A stretch of DNA of 64,000 bases from Methanolobus sp. ZRKC5 (GCF_038446525.1 NZ_CP151792.1:1488001-1552000); one strand, 5' to 3'; counted from the stretch's first letter, positions 46,068 through 54,468 are shown. Notes: a model not told the origin generated them from the letters alone. Numbers and translations: made by a program.

Positions 46068-47363
46068 ATGAAAGTATCAATTATAGGTTCAGGCTATGTC
46101 GGATCGGTCTCAGCCGCATGCTTTGCAGAACTTGGTCACGAAGTAATCTGTATTGACATTGACGAGGAGAAGGTAAAACAGATCAATGCAGGTATTGCAC
46201 CTATCTGGGAGGAGGGGCTGGATGAGCTGATGGAAAAGCATACGCAGAAGAATCTCATTGCCACATCAGATTATGATTATGCTGTGCAGAATACCGATGC
46301 TTCATTTATCTGCGTTGGGACACCGTCGGGAGAAGACGGGAGCATTGACCTCTCAATTGTGAAAGCTGCAAGTGCCAGCCTTGGACGGGCGATTGCGAAG
46401 AAAGATCACTATCATGTTGTTGTTGTCAAGAGCACTGTAGTGCCTGAGACAACTGAGAAGGTCGTGCTGACTACAGTTGAAGAGCACTCCGGCAAAAAGG
46501 CAGGTAAAGATTTCGGAGTTGCAATGAATCCGGAGTTTTTGAGAGAAGGCAAGGCTGTCTATGATTTCATGCACCCGGACAAGATCGTGGTTGGTGCGAT
46601 AGATGAGAGGTCATTCTTTGTAGTGTCCGAACTCTACCGCAAGCTGGACTGCGAGGTCACGCACACCAATACCAGGACAGCCGAGATGATCAAATACGTC
46701 AACAACTCATTTTTGGCAACCAAGATATCTTTTGCAAACGAGATTGGCAACATCTGCAAGCAGCTTGGAATCGACACCTATGAGGTCATGGATGCCGTGG
46801 GCACTGATTTCAGAATAGAGCGCAACTTCCTCAACTGTGGTGCCGGTTTTGGCGGTTCATGTTTCCCAAAGGATGTCAAGGCTCTCATAGGCAAATCAAA
46901 GAACATAGGGTATGAACCACAGCTACTGAGATCTGTGGTCGGTGTGAATGACAAGCAGCCCCTGAAGATGGTGGAACTACTCCAAAAAAAGCTCGAGAAT
47001 CTCAAGAACAAGAGAATCGCTGTGCTTGGTCTGGCCTTCAAGAACGACACCGATGACATCAGAGAATCCCGCTCAATTCCGGTAATAGCTGAACTGCTGC
47101 GACTTGAGGCTGATATTGCTGCATATGACCCAATAGCAGAGGAAAGCATGAAGAAGCTCTTCCCTGAGATCACATATTGCAAGAACTCATCCGATGCCCT
47201 GCAAGAGGCCGATGGATGCCTTATAGTGACAGAATGGGACGAGTTCAGGAAACTGGACAGTGAATTCAACGTCATGGCAAACAGGGTAGTCATAGACGGC
47301 AGGCATCTGATAAAACCAAAAGATATCAGCGTTGATATCGATTATGAAGGACTTTGCTGGTAA
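46068..47363 (+). CDS. UDP-glucose/nucleotide-sugar 6-dehydrogenase
   Basis: The 431-residue enzyme oxidises a UDP-sugar to a uronic acid for surface glycans. The Rossmann motif GSGYVGSVSAACFAELGHEV opens the protein; the catalytic Cys is in GFGGSCFPKDVKAL, with TEMIKYVNN-like AEMIKYVNNSFLATKI before it and the second domain (LAFKNDTDDIRESRS) after. An AAGGAG Shine-Dalgarno precedes the ATG. UDP-glucose, UDP-GlcNAc or UDP-ManNAc could be the substrate. Confidence 0.94.
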   Translation: MKVSIIGSGYVGSVSAACFAELGHEVICIDIDEEKVKQINAGIAPIWEEGLDELMEKHTQKNLIATSDYDYAVQNTDASFICVGTPSGEDGSIDLSIVKAASASLGRAIAKKDHYHVVVVKSTVVPETTEKVVLTTVEEHSGKKAGKDFGVAMNPEFLREGKAVYDFMHPDKIVVGAIDERSFFVVSELYRKLDCEVTHTNTRTAEMIKYVNNSFLATKISFANEIGNICKQLGIDTYEVMDAVGTDFRIERNFLNCGAGFGGSCFPKDVKALIGKSKNIGYEPQLLRSVVGVNDKQPLKMVELLQKKLENLKNKRIAVLGLAFKNDTDDIRESRSIPVIAELLRLEADIAAYDPIAEESMKKLFPEITYCKNSSDALQEADGCLIVTEWDEFRKLDSEFNVMANRVVIDGRHLIKPKDISVDIDYEGLCW

Positions 47364-47408
47364 GCGAGCCAGTAACAGAGAACAGTATTATTATCAAAGG
47401 AGGAAGCC

Positions 47409-47669
47409 ATGGCAGATGCATTTACCATTGCAACCGGGGAAAGGAGAAAGATAAAAAGCAGCCTTTTCGGAACCTCCTTAGATATAATGTACGGTGGGAT
47501 GTCCGATGATAATTCATTTTCTATCGGGCTTCTTTTATCAAAAGGTTACCAGGGACATGGGCTGAATCTGTTCTATCCTAAAAAGTCCACGTATATCAGG
47601 CTGGACAAACAAAAATACTATGTCCTTAATGTCACTCCTGAGAATATAACACTTCAATTATCTGAGTGA
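47409..47669 (+). CDS. Small protein of unknown function
   Basis: An 86-residue soluble protein with an AGGAGG Shine-Dalgarno just before the ATG. Most residues suggest a small beta fold (DIMYGGMSDDNSFSIGLLLSKGYQGHGLNLF). I recognise no family. It follows the dehydrogenase by 45 bases and is followed by a hairpin that looks like a terminator. Confidence 0.6.
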   Translation: MADAFTIATGERRKIKSSLFGTSLDIMYGGMSDDNSFSIGLLLSKGYQGHGLNLFYPKKSTYIRLDKQKYYVLNVTPENITLQLSE

Positions 47670-47671
47670 AA

Positions 47672-47696
47672 ATCGAAGGATTTTAATACCTTCGAT
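47672..47696 (+). terminator. Hairpin terminator after the 86-codon gene
   Basis: ATCGAAGG and CCTTCGAT form an 8-bp perfect stem around a 9-base AT-rich loop, followed by AAAAA. It starts three bases after the TGA. This suits termination of the dehydrogenase operon, though archaeal terminators depend mainly on T-runs, which are weak here on the forward strand. Confidence 0.5.
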
Positions 47697-47705
47697 AAAA
47701 ATGAC

Positions 47706-47727
47706 AGGTCTGTTGGTGGACAGACCT
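47706..47727. repeat. Second hairpin, 8-bp stem
   Basis: AGGTCTGT and ACAGACCT pair perfectly around TGGTGG. It ends on the first base of the TTG that may start the coiled-coil frame at 47727, so it could block ribosome access, or be a second terminator. Confidence 0.5.
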
Positions 47728-47888
47728 TGAAAAACGATCAGCAGATAAAAGAAGACATCAACGGCAGGTTACACTCAATTGACCAGACCGTTCGAAGCGT
47801 GGAAAAACGATTGCGTGCAGTGGAACGCAAGCTCTCCCTGGATATCCCTCCAGAGGTGCATCACCTATATTCTCGGAAGGAACTATGA
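47727..47888 (+). CDS. Short coiled-coil protein, possibly a fragment
   Basis: A 53-codon frame from TTG encodes a charged helix with heptad spacing (IKEDINGRLHSIDQTVRSVEKRLRAVERKLS) ending HHLYSRKEL. The frame is the same as that of the 86-codon gene upstream and is open back to its TGA. The stop overlaps an ATG (ATGA) that begins a proline-rich frame, which soon runs antisense into the virus tail gene. It looks like the last intact gene before a foreign insert. Confidence 0.5.
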   Translation: MKNDQQIKEDINGRLHSIDQTVRSVEKRLRAVERKLSLDIPPEVHHLYSRKEL

Positions 47889-47998
47889 ATAACCTGAACC
47901 CTCCCTCTGATATTGAACTGCCATCGGTAAACCCAGTGCCTACCACATACGTTCCGAATATCACCGGATCAAATGCCATCAGCAATCTTCCTGCATGT
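47885..47998 (+). other. Junction between host genes and provirus; truncated ORF start
   Basis: From the ATG at 47885 about 35 codons (NNLNPPSDIELPSVNPVPTTYVPNITGSN) look like a genuine proline-rich N-terminus; beyond 47998 the frame is only the antisense of the tail gene. On the other strand an AGGAAG Shine-Dalgarno followed by an ATG at 47979 could start the next virus gene. The join between host and viral DNA therefore lies somewhere in this interval. Confidence 0.4.
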
Positions 47999-49239
47999 TA
48001 TGCCACATATTTTATAGCAAAGTTCAACCTGGCTGTGCTGTCCGGGGAATCAAGAGCCTTGCAGATATATTTCGTGGTTTCCCCATCAATTGCAATCACA
48101 TCACCGTCAACAAGCCCTGCATCTTCTGAGAACTTAAAGAACAGTTCACTCTGGTATATAGGAGTGAAATTGTCAATAGAGTTACAAATGACCGGTTTTA
48201 CAAAATACACTTTCCCATTTCCAGTACTTTTTAGAGCGTAGCGGTTATTGTAAGCATGATACCAGAACTGGATTCCCTGACCAATAGTACGGGTTTCATA
48301 TGCAAATGGCCTTATCATAGGCATGAACTCAAAGTAATCATGATCGTTGGAGTCTGTCCATGAGACACCTACATTTCGCTGTGTGAAACAATAGAAATTG
48401 GTCAATCCATCGCTGTATTCTTTTGTACCCATATGTTCTACTACTGTAATAAACGAAGATTGCCTGTCATCCACAGAAACTGGCTCCGGTTTTGCCATCA
48501 GTGCAAACCCGGATGAATCTACCCATAGATAGTAGGTCAGAATCATGGAATTCAGATATGCCTGAGGGGATGAATCATCTCCCTGAAAACCAATAAATGT
48601 CTGGCTATTGGTTGTCCCATAAGTATGGTTCACACTATTGGTAATGCGAACCACCCGGTCTGATATCGCGGTCTTGCCACCGCTTGTGAGGGTAGCAGCA
48701 GAGCTGGGAGTATAGGAATAATCCACCTTGATCCCTTCTGCATCTGAAATAACAGTGGAATCCGAGATTCTGGCGATGCAGGTGTATCCATCGGAATCTA
48801 CTGCTACTACATAATCGGTGTTCCTGACGGCTGCAGTGTCTGATGCATCCGTAACCACTATGCTGGAAACTTCGGTCCCATCTCCGTTCCTGTAATTGAG
48901 CCTTACAAAATCAGTGTCTTCTAAAGTATGTGCTTCATCGGTCACGGATACAGGAGTCCCTGCAACTGTTGCATATGCATCCAGGTCACCTCTTATGGTG
49001 TTCAGGTTCTCCAGGTTCACTTCCATCATATCGCATTCGATGTATGCGACATGTTCCTTGATGCCAACCTTCACGATACCGGCGTTATCGGATTTAACCT
49101 CGACATCTTCCCATTCCTCCTTGAATACTGCATTGCGAATGGCGCCGATATTGACAAGCGATCCTATGGATGTGCCTATCTCCAGTTTACCAGATCCGAA
49201 CCGGATGGCATTTGAGTTTTGTACTGTTGTTTGTGCCAT
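47998..49239 (-). CDS. Virus major tail tube-like protein
   Basis: The 413-residue protein is the last gene of the head-to-tail cassette. Its N-terminal 120 residues (IGSLVNIGAIRNAVFKEEWEDVEVKSDNAG...) resemble tail tube proteins of siphovirus-like elements. A middle part (VDYSYTPSSAATLTSGG) looks like an inserted beta domain, and the C-terminal 150 residues are unassigned. The position directly after a tail-completion gene supports the call, which is still partly by context. Confidence 0.65.
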   Translation of the reverse strand: MAQTTVQNSNAIRFGSGKLEIGTSIGSLVNIGAIRNAVFKEEWEDVEVKSDNAGIVKVGIKEHVAYIECDMMEVNLENLNTIRGDLDAYATVAGTPVSVTDEAHTLEDTDFVRLNYRNGDGTEVSSIVVTDASDTAAVRNTDYVVAVDSDGYTCIARISDSTVISDAEGIKVDYSYTPSSAATLTSGGKTAISDRVVRITNSVNHTYGTTNSQTFIGFQGDDSSPQAYLNSMILTYYLWVDSSGFALMAKPEPVSVDDRQSSFITVVEHMGTKEYSDGLTNFYCFTQRNVGVSWTDSNDHDYFEFMPMIRPFAYETRTIGQGIQFWYHAYNNRYALKSTGNGKVYFVKPVICNSIDNFTPIYQSELFFKFSEDAGLVDGDVIAIDGETTKYICKALDSPDSTARLNFAIKYVA

Positions 49240-49243
49240 GTTA

Positions 49244-49813
49244 TTACCTCATGTGTATGATCTTGAAATCTATTGGAACGTGAAAAATACTGGAAACATC
49301 TTCTATGGCATCATGAGACCCCAGGTACGCTATTTGCTTGATGGGGTTCCCATCGGCCACACCTTTGTACCTGTTCAGACAGTCGATGACGGCATCTGAG
49401 AGCTGCTGAAGCTTGAGGTTGATCGCCTTTTCAATCTCATCCGTGTTTTCATCCAGAGCAGGCCTGAGGAAAGGCCTTGGTTGCTGATGGTATCTCCGTC
49501 CCAGGGAATCAGTGTCATTGAACCCCTTCTCGAGACGCATTGCATAGTTCATGGTGGAGCCGACCATTAACTCACATCGTTCGTTCGACTTTTCAACAGA
49601 TACAGGGTTAACCTCTGCAAGGTTGCGGAACAGGTTACCTGTTATCCTGTGTGGGAAATCATCACCGCCTTTTCTGGAATTCTCCTGGGCAGCCCTTACA
49701 ACAACATCTCCTCCTGCAAGCAGACCTTCCTCCAGGATGTCGGCAATGTCCTTGCCCATCTCTTGTAGGTTCTTTTGCAGCTTTTCCATTCCTTTGACTT
49801 TGAACTGGAACAT
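49244..49813 (-). CDS. HK97 gp10-like tail completion protein
   Basis: The 189-residue protein begins FKVKGMEKLQKNLQEMGKDIADILEEGLLAGGDVVVRAAQEN and contains a Y-A-x-R-L-E-K-G and PRPFLRPALDE motif, the classic gp10-family pattern (residues 95-130). These proteins cap the tail tube. A C-terminal extension of about 40 residues is unusual for the family. The tail tube gene follows after 4 bases. Confidence 0.82.
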   Translation of the reverse strand: MFQFKVKGMEKLQKNLQEMGKDIADILEEGLLAGGDVVVRAAQENSRKGGDDFPHRITGNLFRNLAEVNPVSVEKSNERCELMVGSTMNYAMRLEKGFNDTDSLGRRYHQQPRPFLRPALDENTDEIEKAINLKLQQLSDAVIDCLNRYKGVADGNPIKQIAYLGSHDAIEDVSSIFHVPIDFKIIHMR

Positions 49814-49817
49814 ATCA

Positions 49818-50090
49818 TCACCAGATTATCTGGACAATCATCCCTGCCAGCTGCAGGATCACAACGATCATTAGTCCGACAAAAGCATTCCTTCCAAGCC
49901 AGCGGTTCTGTCCCTCTTCCAGCATACGGATCCTTTCTTCATGGTCCTCGATGGAGCACTTCTCAAGTACGCGAATTCTCTTTTCGTGGTCATCGAGCTG
50001 ACAGCTCATCTTGTCAATGCCTGCACGAACGTGCTTGACATCGTTGTGGGTCTCGATTATTTTATCATAAGTGTCAGAATCGATCTCCAT
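49818..50090 (-). CDS. Small coiled-coil protein with C-terminal membrane helix
   Basis: The 90 residues form a helical region with two similar segments (DDHEKRIRVLE, EDHEERIRMLE) and a final hydrophobic helix (NAFVGLMIVVILQLAGMIVQI). It overlaps the preceding gene by one base and precedes the gp10-like gene. Similar small membrane proteins in this position are common in viruses but of unknown role; a holin-like or assembly function is only a guess. Confidence 0.6.
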   Translation of the reverse strand: MEIDSDTYDKIIETHNDVKHVRAGIDKMSCQLDDHEKRIRVLEKCSIEDHEERIRMLEEGQNRWLGRNAFVGLMIVVILQLAGMIVQIIW

Positions 50091-50443
50091 TATTCCACCG
50101 CCTTGAGCTTACATTCATAATGATGAACAGTAGAGTTGAACAGCCGGGTGATTGGTGTGACAAACAACACCTCATAAGAATGGGAGTAACCAGGAACTGC
50201 ACTGCTTATGGTATCACCAGTTTTCACAACAACATCAGAAGGCAGTATCACTGAAATCTCTAAAATACTGTGCTTCCCGCTTTCAAGCATGTCGATCTGG
50301 CCCGGATTATCTGATGCCAAAAAACGACATGGGGATGCGGTACTGTTCTCTGTATATACAGGAGAACCGTATTCATCCGTCCCGGACTGGGTATTTGAAA
50401 TAATGGTACACTCGTGGATCAGAGCAATGGCATGGATGGACAT
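50090..50443 (-). CDS. Head closure / stopper-like protein
   Basis: The 117 residues show a small beta barrel with CRFLASDNPGQIDM, VILPSDVVVKTGDTI and a YEVLFVTPITRLFNSTVHHYECKLKAVE end, resembling head-tail stopper proteins. The place between the connector and gp10-like genes supports it. The similarity is weak. Confidence 0.6.
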   Translation of the reverse strand: MSIHAIALIHECTIISNTQSGTDEYGSPVYTENSTASPCRFLASDNPGQIDMLESGKHSILEISVILPSDVVVKTGDTISSAVPGYSHSYEVLFVTPITRLFNSTVHHYECKLKAVE

Positions 50444-50445
50444 CC

Positions 50446-50820
50446 CTATTCTTCGCTGTTCACCGTTCTGACACCACTTCTGCCATATGGGATAGAGAAA
50501 GCCCGATGCTTGTACCTGTTTATGTATGAAGCGGCCTTCTTACGATGAATCTGTATCTCTGTATCAACATCGTTTGACTGCTGTTCGGACCCCAGTTTGA
50601 CCTGCTTTGCAAGTTCACCGGTGTACTTCATTCGTTCCAGAACGGTTGCTGCTGACAAATGTACGCAGGCTATGCTCAGTGCAGGTTCCGTGCTCTCCAT
50701 ACTCGCACCGGTTTCTAGAGATATCTCTGCAGATGTGTGGGTAATGATGGCAAGGATATCATCATCTGAAACTGATTCAGGAGACACGATGGTTTTTACT
50801 TCTGACACTGAGCATAGCAT
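50446..50820 (-). CDS. Head-tail connector protein
   Basis: The 124-residue, largely helical protein (VSEVKTIVSPESVSDDDILAIITHTSAEISLETGA, LSIACVHLSAATVLERMKY) fits the gp6/gp15-type connector that docks under the portal. Context and the helical pattern carry the call. It overlaps nothing and lies 2 bases from the next gene. Confidence 0.65.
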   Translation of the reverse strand: MLCSVSEVKTIVSPESVSDDDILAIITHTSAEISLETGASMESTEPALSIACVHLSAATVLERMKYTGELAKQVKLGSEQQSNDVDTEIQIHRKKAASYINRYKHRAFSIPYGRSGVRTVNSEE

Positions 50821-50826
50821 CTAAGT

Positions 50827-51030
50827 TCACTTTCCGGGTGCTTTTCGTTTTGGAGTTGTCTTTTCAGATGAACTTTCATCTGGTTCTTCATCTTCGAGTA
50901 TCAGAAGGGTATTGCCCATTCTTTCAGCTCTCTCTGCAGGGATATCGAACACATCTCCCTGCCTGAACTTCATCTCCTTTCCATCAAGATCTATAGCAAG
51001 ATTTCTCACGTTTACCTGGACTTTGACCAT
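50827..51030 (-). CDS. Small virus protein of unknown function
   Basis: The 67 residues include a short beta-rich part (VKVQVNVRNLAIDLDGKEMKFRQGDVFDIPAERAERM) and a charged C-terminal tail rich in Glu, Ser and Lys. Such small proteins often sit between capsid and connector genes. No family is recognised. Confidence 0.6.
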   Translation of the reverse strand: MVKVQVNVRNLAIDLDGKEMKFRQGDVFDIPAERAERMGNTLLILEDEEPDESSSEKTTPKRKAPGK

Positions 51031-51039
51031 TTTCTCACC

Positions 51040-51906
51040 TTAGATAGAACTGGTCTTGCAGATTGCCACGTTCTGTTTGATCCTCAGGATCCCGGCACTG
51101 TAAACACGACCGTTTAGATCACCTGTATCAGGGTGCTTTGAATCTACTCCATGCTCTGTCTTGAAATCGGACGTCATGTAGAAGTCGACATAAGGTTCTC
51201 CGACGTTCTCTGTGGGACTGACAAGCCCTGTACCTGCAGTCAGTGTGTTGGTACCGAATACCTGGCCGCCGTTGAGCATGTCCAAGATATCCGGCATTTC
51301 CTTGATACCATTTGCACTGCGGCTGGCCATTAGCTGCCTGCGCTGTGTGGTTGCAAGTACCCAGTTGAACGAAAGACTGTCAACAGGAATGCCATCATCG
51401 TCCATGAGCTCATAGACACCTGCCAGAGCATCTGTGGCATTTCCATAGGTCCCGAAGTCCTTGCTTACAGCATAATCATTGCCTGCTTCCTGGTACAGTC
51501 CATTCATATCATAATTTGTACCGTCATTGCTGACACCCATCATGATGGCTGCATTCTCTGCCTTTGCTGCCTTGTATGCTGCAGAGATGGAAGACGCTTT
51601 ATCGACATCCACTCCACTTCTAAGCCAGCTCTCATAAATACGCCTGTCAACCGTGTAGTCCTTCCAGTAAACAGGTATCTTTGAGTTGGTCAGGGAGACT
51701 TCGACCTTATCTTCATTCCCATCACGGAAACCATAGGATACGTATCCGTCACTGACATCTGTAATCTTACCCCAGTCAACAGAAGTTATACCAAATCCCT
51801 TCTCAGGAGTCACATGCACAAGTTTCCTTCCAATGAGTGCGTTCCTAAGAGCAGGGACAAGGGAGGAGTCTATTTCTTTTGAAAATGTTGCGAGTGCGTT
51901 TGTCAT
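51040..51906 (-). CDS. Major capsid protein, HK97/encapsulin-like
   Basis: The 288-residue protein resembles encapsulin-like HK97-fold capsid proteins: an N-terminal helix (SSLVPALRNALIGRKLVHVTPEKGFG), SYGFRDGNEDKVEVSLTNSKIPVYWKDYTVDRR for the E-loop region, and a central helix/A-domain part with FNWVLATTQRRQLMASR. It lacks the N-terminal delta domain, which in this cassette would be supplied by the separate scaffold/protease. Position between decoration and connector genes agrees. Confidence 0.8.
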   Translation of the reverse strand: MTNALATFSKEIDSSLVPALRNALIGRKLVHVTPEKGFGITSVDWGKITDVSDGYVSYGFRDGNEDKVEVSLTNSKIPVYWKDYTVDRRIYESWLRSGVDVDKASSISAAYKAAKAENAAIMMGVSNDGTNYDMNGLYQEAGNDYAVSKDFGTYGNATDALAGVYELMDDDGIPVDSLSFNWVLATTQRRQLMASRSANGIKEMPDILDMLNGGQVFGTNTLTAGTGLVSPTENVGEPYVDFYMTSDFKTEHGVDSKHPDTGDLNGRVYSAGILRIKQNVAICKTSSI

Positions 51907-51916
51907 GTTTTTTACC

Positions 51917-52462
51917 TCATATGAGACTCAGTACCAGGATGTCTGAAGCAGCAGAGGAAGCGTCCACTGACTGCTGTGTTATCGCGACAACAAGACCTTC
52001 ATCAGGAATGGAACCGCTGACTATCGCCCCGTTTGCTGCTCCGGATGTAACCGGGGTGGAACCGGTATCAACCACGATAGATGTTGCAGCGGTAAGCTCA
52101 CCGTTTGCAGCGGCTACGAGCCTTGTTCCCTTTGTGACGTTCTGGCCTGATGCAAGTCTGCCAACTATCAGGAAACCTCCGCCGTACAGGACCGCAGCCA
52201 TGTCATTCTGAGCGTAGATGGTGTCAACGTCAGTGGGCATGAAAACAGGATTTGTCTGCTCATATCCAAGCCATCCCAATGCAGGACCTGCTGCGGTGTT
52301 TACTACCATGTCATCGTCGTTGGTGCCCCTCTTGACCAGACGACCTGGGTACATGTTTGTGTCAGTTTCGATTTTAAGCTCCTGTTCCAGAGGCTTACCA
52401 CCGGCTACTATTTTGTTTGCCGGTTTCACAACACCTGAATATGCCACTATTCCACCACCCAT
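51917..52462 (-). CDS. Capsid decoration-like protein
   Basis: The 181 residues are rich in Gly, Ala, Ser and Val, with TDTNMYPGRLVKRGTNDDDMVV and GGFLIVGRLASGQNVTKGTRLVAA, a pattern of capsid decoration/DUF2190-like proteins. The gene overlaps the scaffold gene; either the ATG at 52462 or the GTG at 52447 (TAGTG overlap, with GGTGG before it) may be the start. The place just before the capsid gene is usual. Confidence 0.6.
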   Translation of the reverse strand: MGGGIVAYSGVVKPANKIVAGGKPLEQELKIETDTNMYPGRLVKRGTNDDDMVVNTAAGPALGWLGYEQTNPVFMPTDVDTIYAQNDMAAVLYGGGFLIVGRLASGQNVTKGTRLVAAANGELTAATSIVVDTGSTPVTSGAANGAIVSGSIPDEGLVVAITQQSVDASSAASDILVLSLI

Positions 52463-53433
52463 TCATTCTTGGTACTGTCCCATCTACCGACAGTACCTGT
52501 ACTGACTGAACTGGGGTATCTGACACTTTCAGCAGTTGCTCCGAGCTTGATACTTCCCAGATCCTCTGCAAGCTTCTCGATATCGGATGCTGTCAGATGC
52601 TGGTAGTCCTCGTCTTTTGTCTCGAGGTTCAGATCCTTCCTGGCAGCCGTGAGACTATCCATTGCATTTGCTCTCCTCTGCTCTTCCTTGTATGCTACAA
52701 TCTTGGCAGTGGCGATCTCATCGGCTTTGCTTGCCACCAGTTCCTGGACTTTTTCCAAAGGAATAGATGCAGCCTTATCCTTTTCATACGATGCGACCAC
52801 TTTTTCGAGGTCACCTACCTTCGTTTCAAGTTTTGCTTTAGCAGCTTTCAGATCCTCGATATCCTTATCTTTGACTCCATTGTCCTTTTCGAGCTCAGCA
52901 AGCTTTTCATTCGGTGAAGGATCTCCACCGCTGTTAGAATTGTCTTTGTTATCTGTCACAGGATCACCTGATGCGATGATTTTGAATTGATGAATGTTAC
53001 GTACCGCTACCTTTCCGTCCTCGGCTGCTGCAATGTTCCAGGTTGCCTGCTCCCACGCAGGATTCTGGACAAGGGTCAGGGACCTGGCCTGGACTCCACT
53101 GGCCCAGTTATCGTCAATAGAATCTGCCAGAGAATAAACACTCCAGGTATTTTCCCAGGTCCCATCCTGAATCTTTCTCTCTGCCACTGAATCGGTTACT
53201 GCTGCTCTTGCTTTGATCTCAGATCCTTCACGCCAGGCATCGACAATCCTGCCAATCTCAGCATTCGGATCCTCAGAAAAGTCACATTCGTGTGGAGAAT
53301 CCCGTGGGCAAATCCGAAGCACAGAATCTTTGAGAGAAGAGATGGCATTCTCTGCTTCTGAAAATGGAATTCCCCATCCGTTTTTGTTTATCTCGCCGAG
53401 TGGAAATGCAGTACCTTCAATAGTGATAGCCAT
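52447..53433 (-). CDS. Prohead protease/scaffold-like protein
   Basis: Residues 1-150 form a compact domain (ITIEGTAFPLGEINKNGWGIPF, SVYSLADSIDD, ARSLTLVQNPAW) that resembles self-processing prohead proteins; the catalytic residues are not certain. Residues 165-260 are a long acidic/lysine coiled coil (EKLAELEKDNGVKDKDIEDLKAAKAKLETKV), typical of scaffolds. The promoter at 53522-53531 lies upstream and probably drives the capsid operon. Confidence 0.7.
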   Translation of the reverse strand: MAITIEGTAFPLGEINKNGWGIPFSEAENAISSLKDSVLRICPRDSPHECDFSEDPNAEIGRIVDAWREGSEIKARAAVTDSVAERKIQDGTWENTWSVYSLADSIDDNWASGVQARSLTLVQNPAWEQATWNIAAAEDGKVAVRNIHQFKIIASGDPVTDNKDNSNSGGDPSPNEKLAELEKDNGVKDKDIEDLKAAKAKLETKVGDLEKVVASYEKDKAASIPLEKVQELVASKADEIATAKIVAYKEEQRRANAMDSLTAARKDLNLETKDEDYQHLTASDIEKLAEDLGSIKLGATAESVRYPSSVSTGTVGRWDSTKNEWVVE

Positions 53434-53521
53434 CGACGTTAAAGTACAAATACAACGGGTATAAAAAGATTATACAAATGAAAATTGGAAGAAATGATAT
53501 AATGTCCAATTTAAGTCACGC

Positions 53522-53531
53522 TTTATATAAA
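53522..53531 (-). promoter_or_regulatory. TATA box for the capsid operon
   Basis: TTTATATAAA is a strong archaeal TATA box, and a palindrome. On the reverse strand it would start transcription near 53500, giving a leader of about 65 bases before the scaffold gene at 53433. It lies between the MntA/HepT module and the capsid genes, so those genes need not depend on the portal promoter. Confidence 0.5.
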
Positions 53532-53594
53532 AGATGTGAACGTTTTTACACATAAAGTTCGATTCCCGGTAGGAAAGGTTAAGTTTTTTCCTGC

Positions 53595-53933
53595 TCAATC
53601 GATCTCAACCAGAATTGCCCGGATAGAATCCCTTAAACCAATCAGACGATTGCCAACAACATCCCACACAATCACATAATCGATTCCGAAATAACCATGA
53701 GCTAAGCAATCCCGCATACCGGCAATCACTCTCCATGGAACGTTAGGATAACTTGTTTTAATCTCATCCGGTACATTCTTAGCGGCTTCACCAATGATTT
53801 CTATATTCTTCACAACTGCCTTCTGGGTTTTCCTATCGTTCAGAAATTCACTGAAGTCCATTCCTGAAGTGAACTCTTCAATCTCATCAATCGCTTCAAC
53901 AATATCAGTTAAAAATAACCTGTACTCACGCAT
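53595..53933 (-). CDS. HepT (DUF86) toxin inside the provirus
   Basis: The 112-residue protein has the HepT pattern: MREYRLFLTDIVEAIDEIEEFT, KAVVKNIEIIGEAAKNVP, and R-x4-H-x-Y in RDCLAHGYFGID. The start at 53933 follows GGTGG; a longer frame to 53957 overlaps the MntA gene. It forms a module with the MntA gene 10 bases upstream and sits inside the virus head cassette. Confidence 0.88.
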   Translation of the reverse strand: MREYRLFLTDIVEAIDEIEEFTSGMDFSEFLNDRKTQKAVVKNIEIIGEAAKNVPDEIKTSYPNVPWRVIAGMRDCLAHGYFGIDYVIVWDVVGNRLIGLRDSIRAILVEID

Positions 53934-53943
53934 GAAAACCACC

Positions 53944-54243
53944 TTATGCATGCGCATAAATCACTTCTGAAAAAATCCTGCTCTTCAATTCATCCCTTAC
54001 AGCACGTTTCGAGATGATATCCACCTTTGATTCGAACTCGTCTTCAAGAAAAATTCCAAGGGCTGCGAGATCAAAAAGATCCGCACCTTTCTCAAACTCA
54101 ACAAGGAAGTCAATATCGCTGCCGGTCTTGTATTCATTCCTCACCACCGATCCAAAAAGGCCTATTTCCTTTACCTTGTAGTTTATTTTCAACTCCGGAA
54201 GCAGCTCATCCAGTCTTCCCAGAATAATATCCCTTTTGATCAT
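53944..54243 (-). CDS. MntA-type nucleotidyltransferase inside the provirus
   Basis: About 99 residues with the nucleotidyltransferase motif GSVVRNEYKTGSDIDFLVEF and the third acid in SKVDIISKR. The start at 54243 (MIKRDIILGRL) is preferred over ATGs at 54273 and 54255 for its fit to the family. It should inactivate the partner HepT by AMPylation. The sequence differs strongly from the MntA at 42931-43377, so the two modules are of separate origin. Confidence 0.88.
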   Translation of the reverse strand: MIKRDIILGRLDELLPELKINYKVKEIGLFGSVVRNEYKTGSDIDFLVEFEKGADLFDLAALGIFLEDEFESKVDIISKRAVRDELKSRIFSEVIYAHA

Positions 54244-54320
54244 ATTGATTCCCATATGAGACCTCTGATACACATTTTGGAGGTTCTTTTTATATTATTG
54301 CTTTGGTTGGGATTGTCTGA

Positions 54321-54350
54321 CTACTCCCATGAATTCATTCATGAGAGTAG
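54321..54350. terminator. Strong hairpin between the MuF and MntA genes
   Basis: CTACTC pairs with GAGTAG, and CATGAAT with ATTCATG, around a 3-base loop, with one mismatch. It lies about 190 bases after the MuF stop, in the 296-base gap before the MntA gene. It could end the portal-MuF transcript. Confidence 0.45.
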
Positions 54351-54468
54351 CATTATTTCAAGTATTAGTTTAATAGATTGTAACAGATTCTAATAGTTTA
54401 GACATTGGGTTATTGGTACATTCAGACAGTATCTCTATTTTAGTGTCATTCAGTACGGGCTTGTCTTT

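Noticed and set aside
47758-47985. Reverse-strand 75-codon frame after the tail gene
   Set aside because: It has a fair Shine-Dalgarno, but most of it is antisense to the coiled-coil frame, which looks more protein-like; kept only as part of the junction note.
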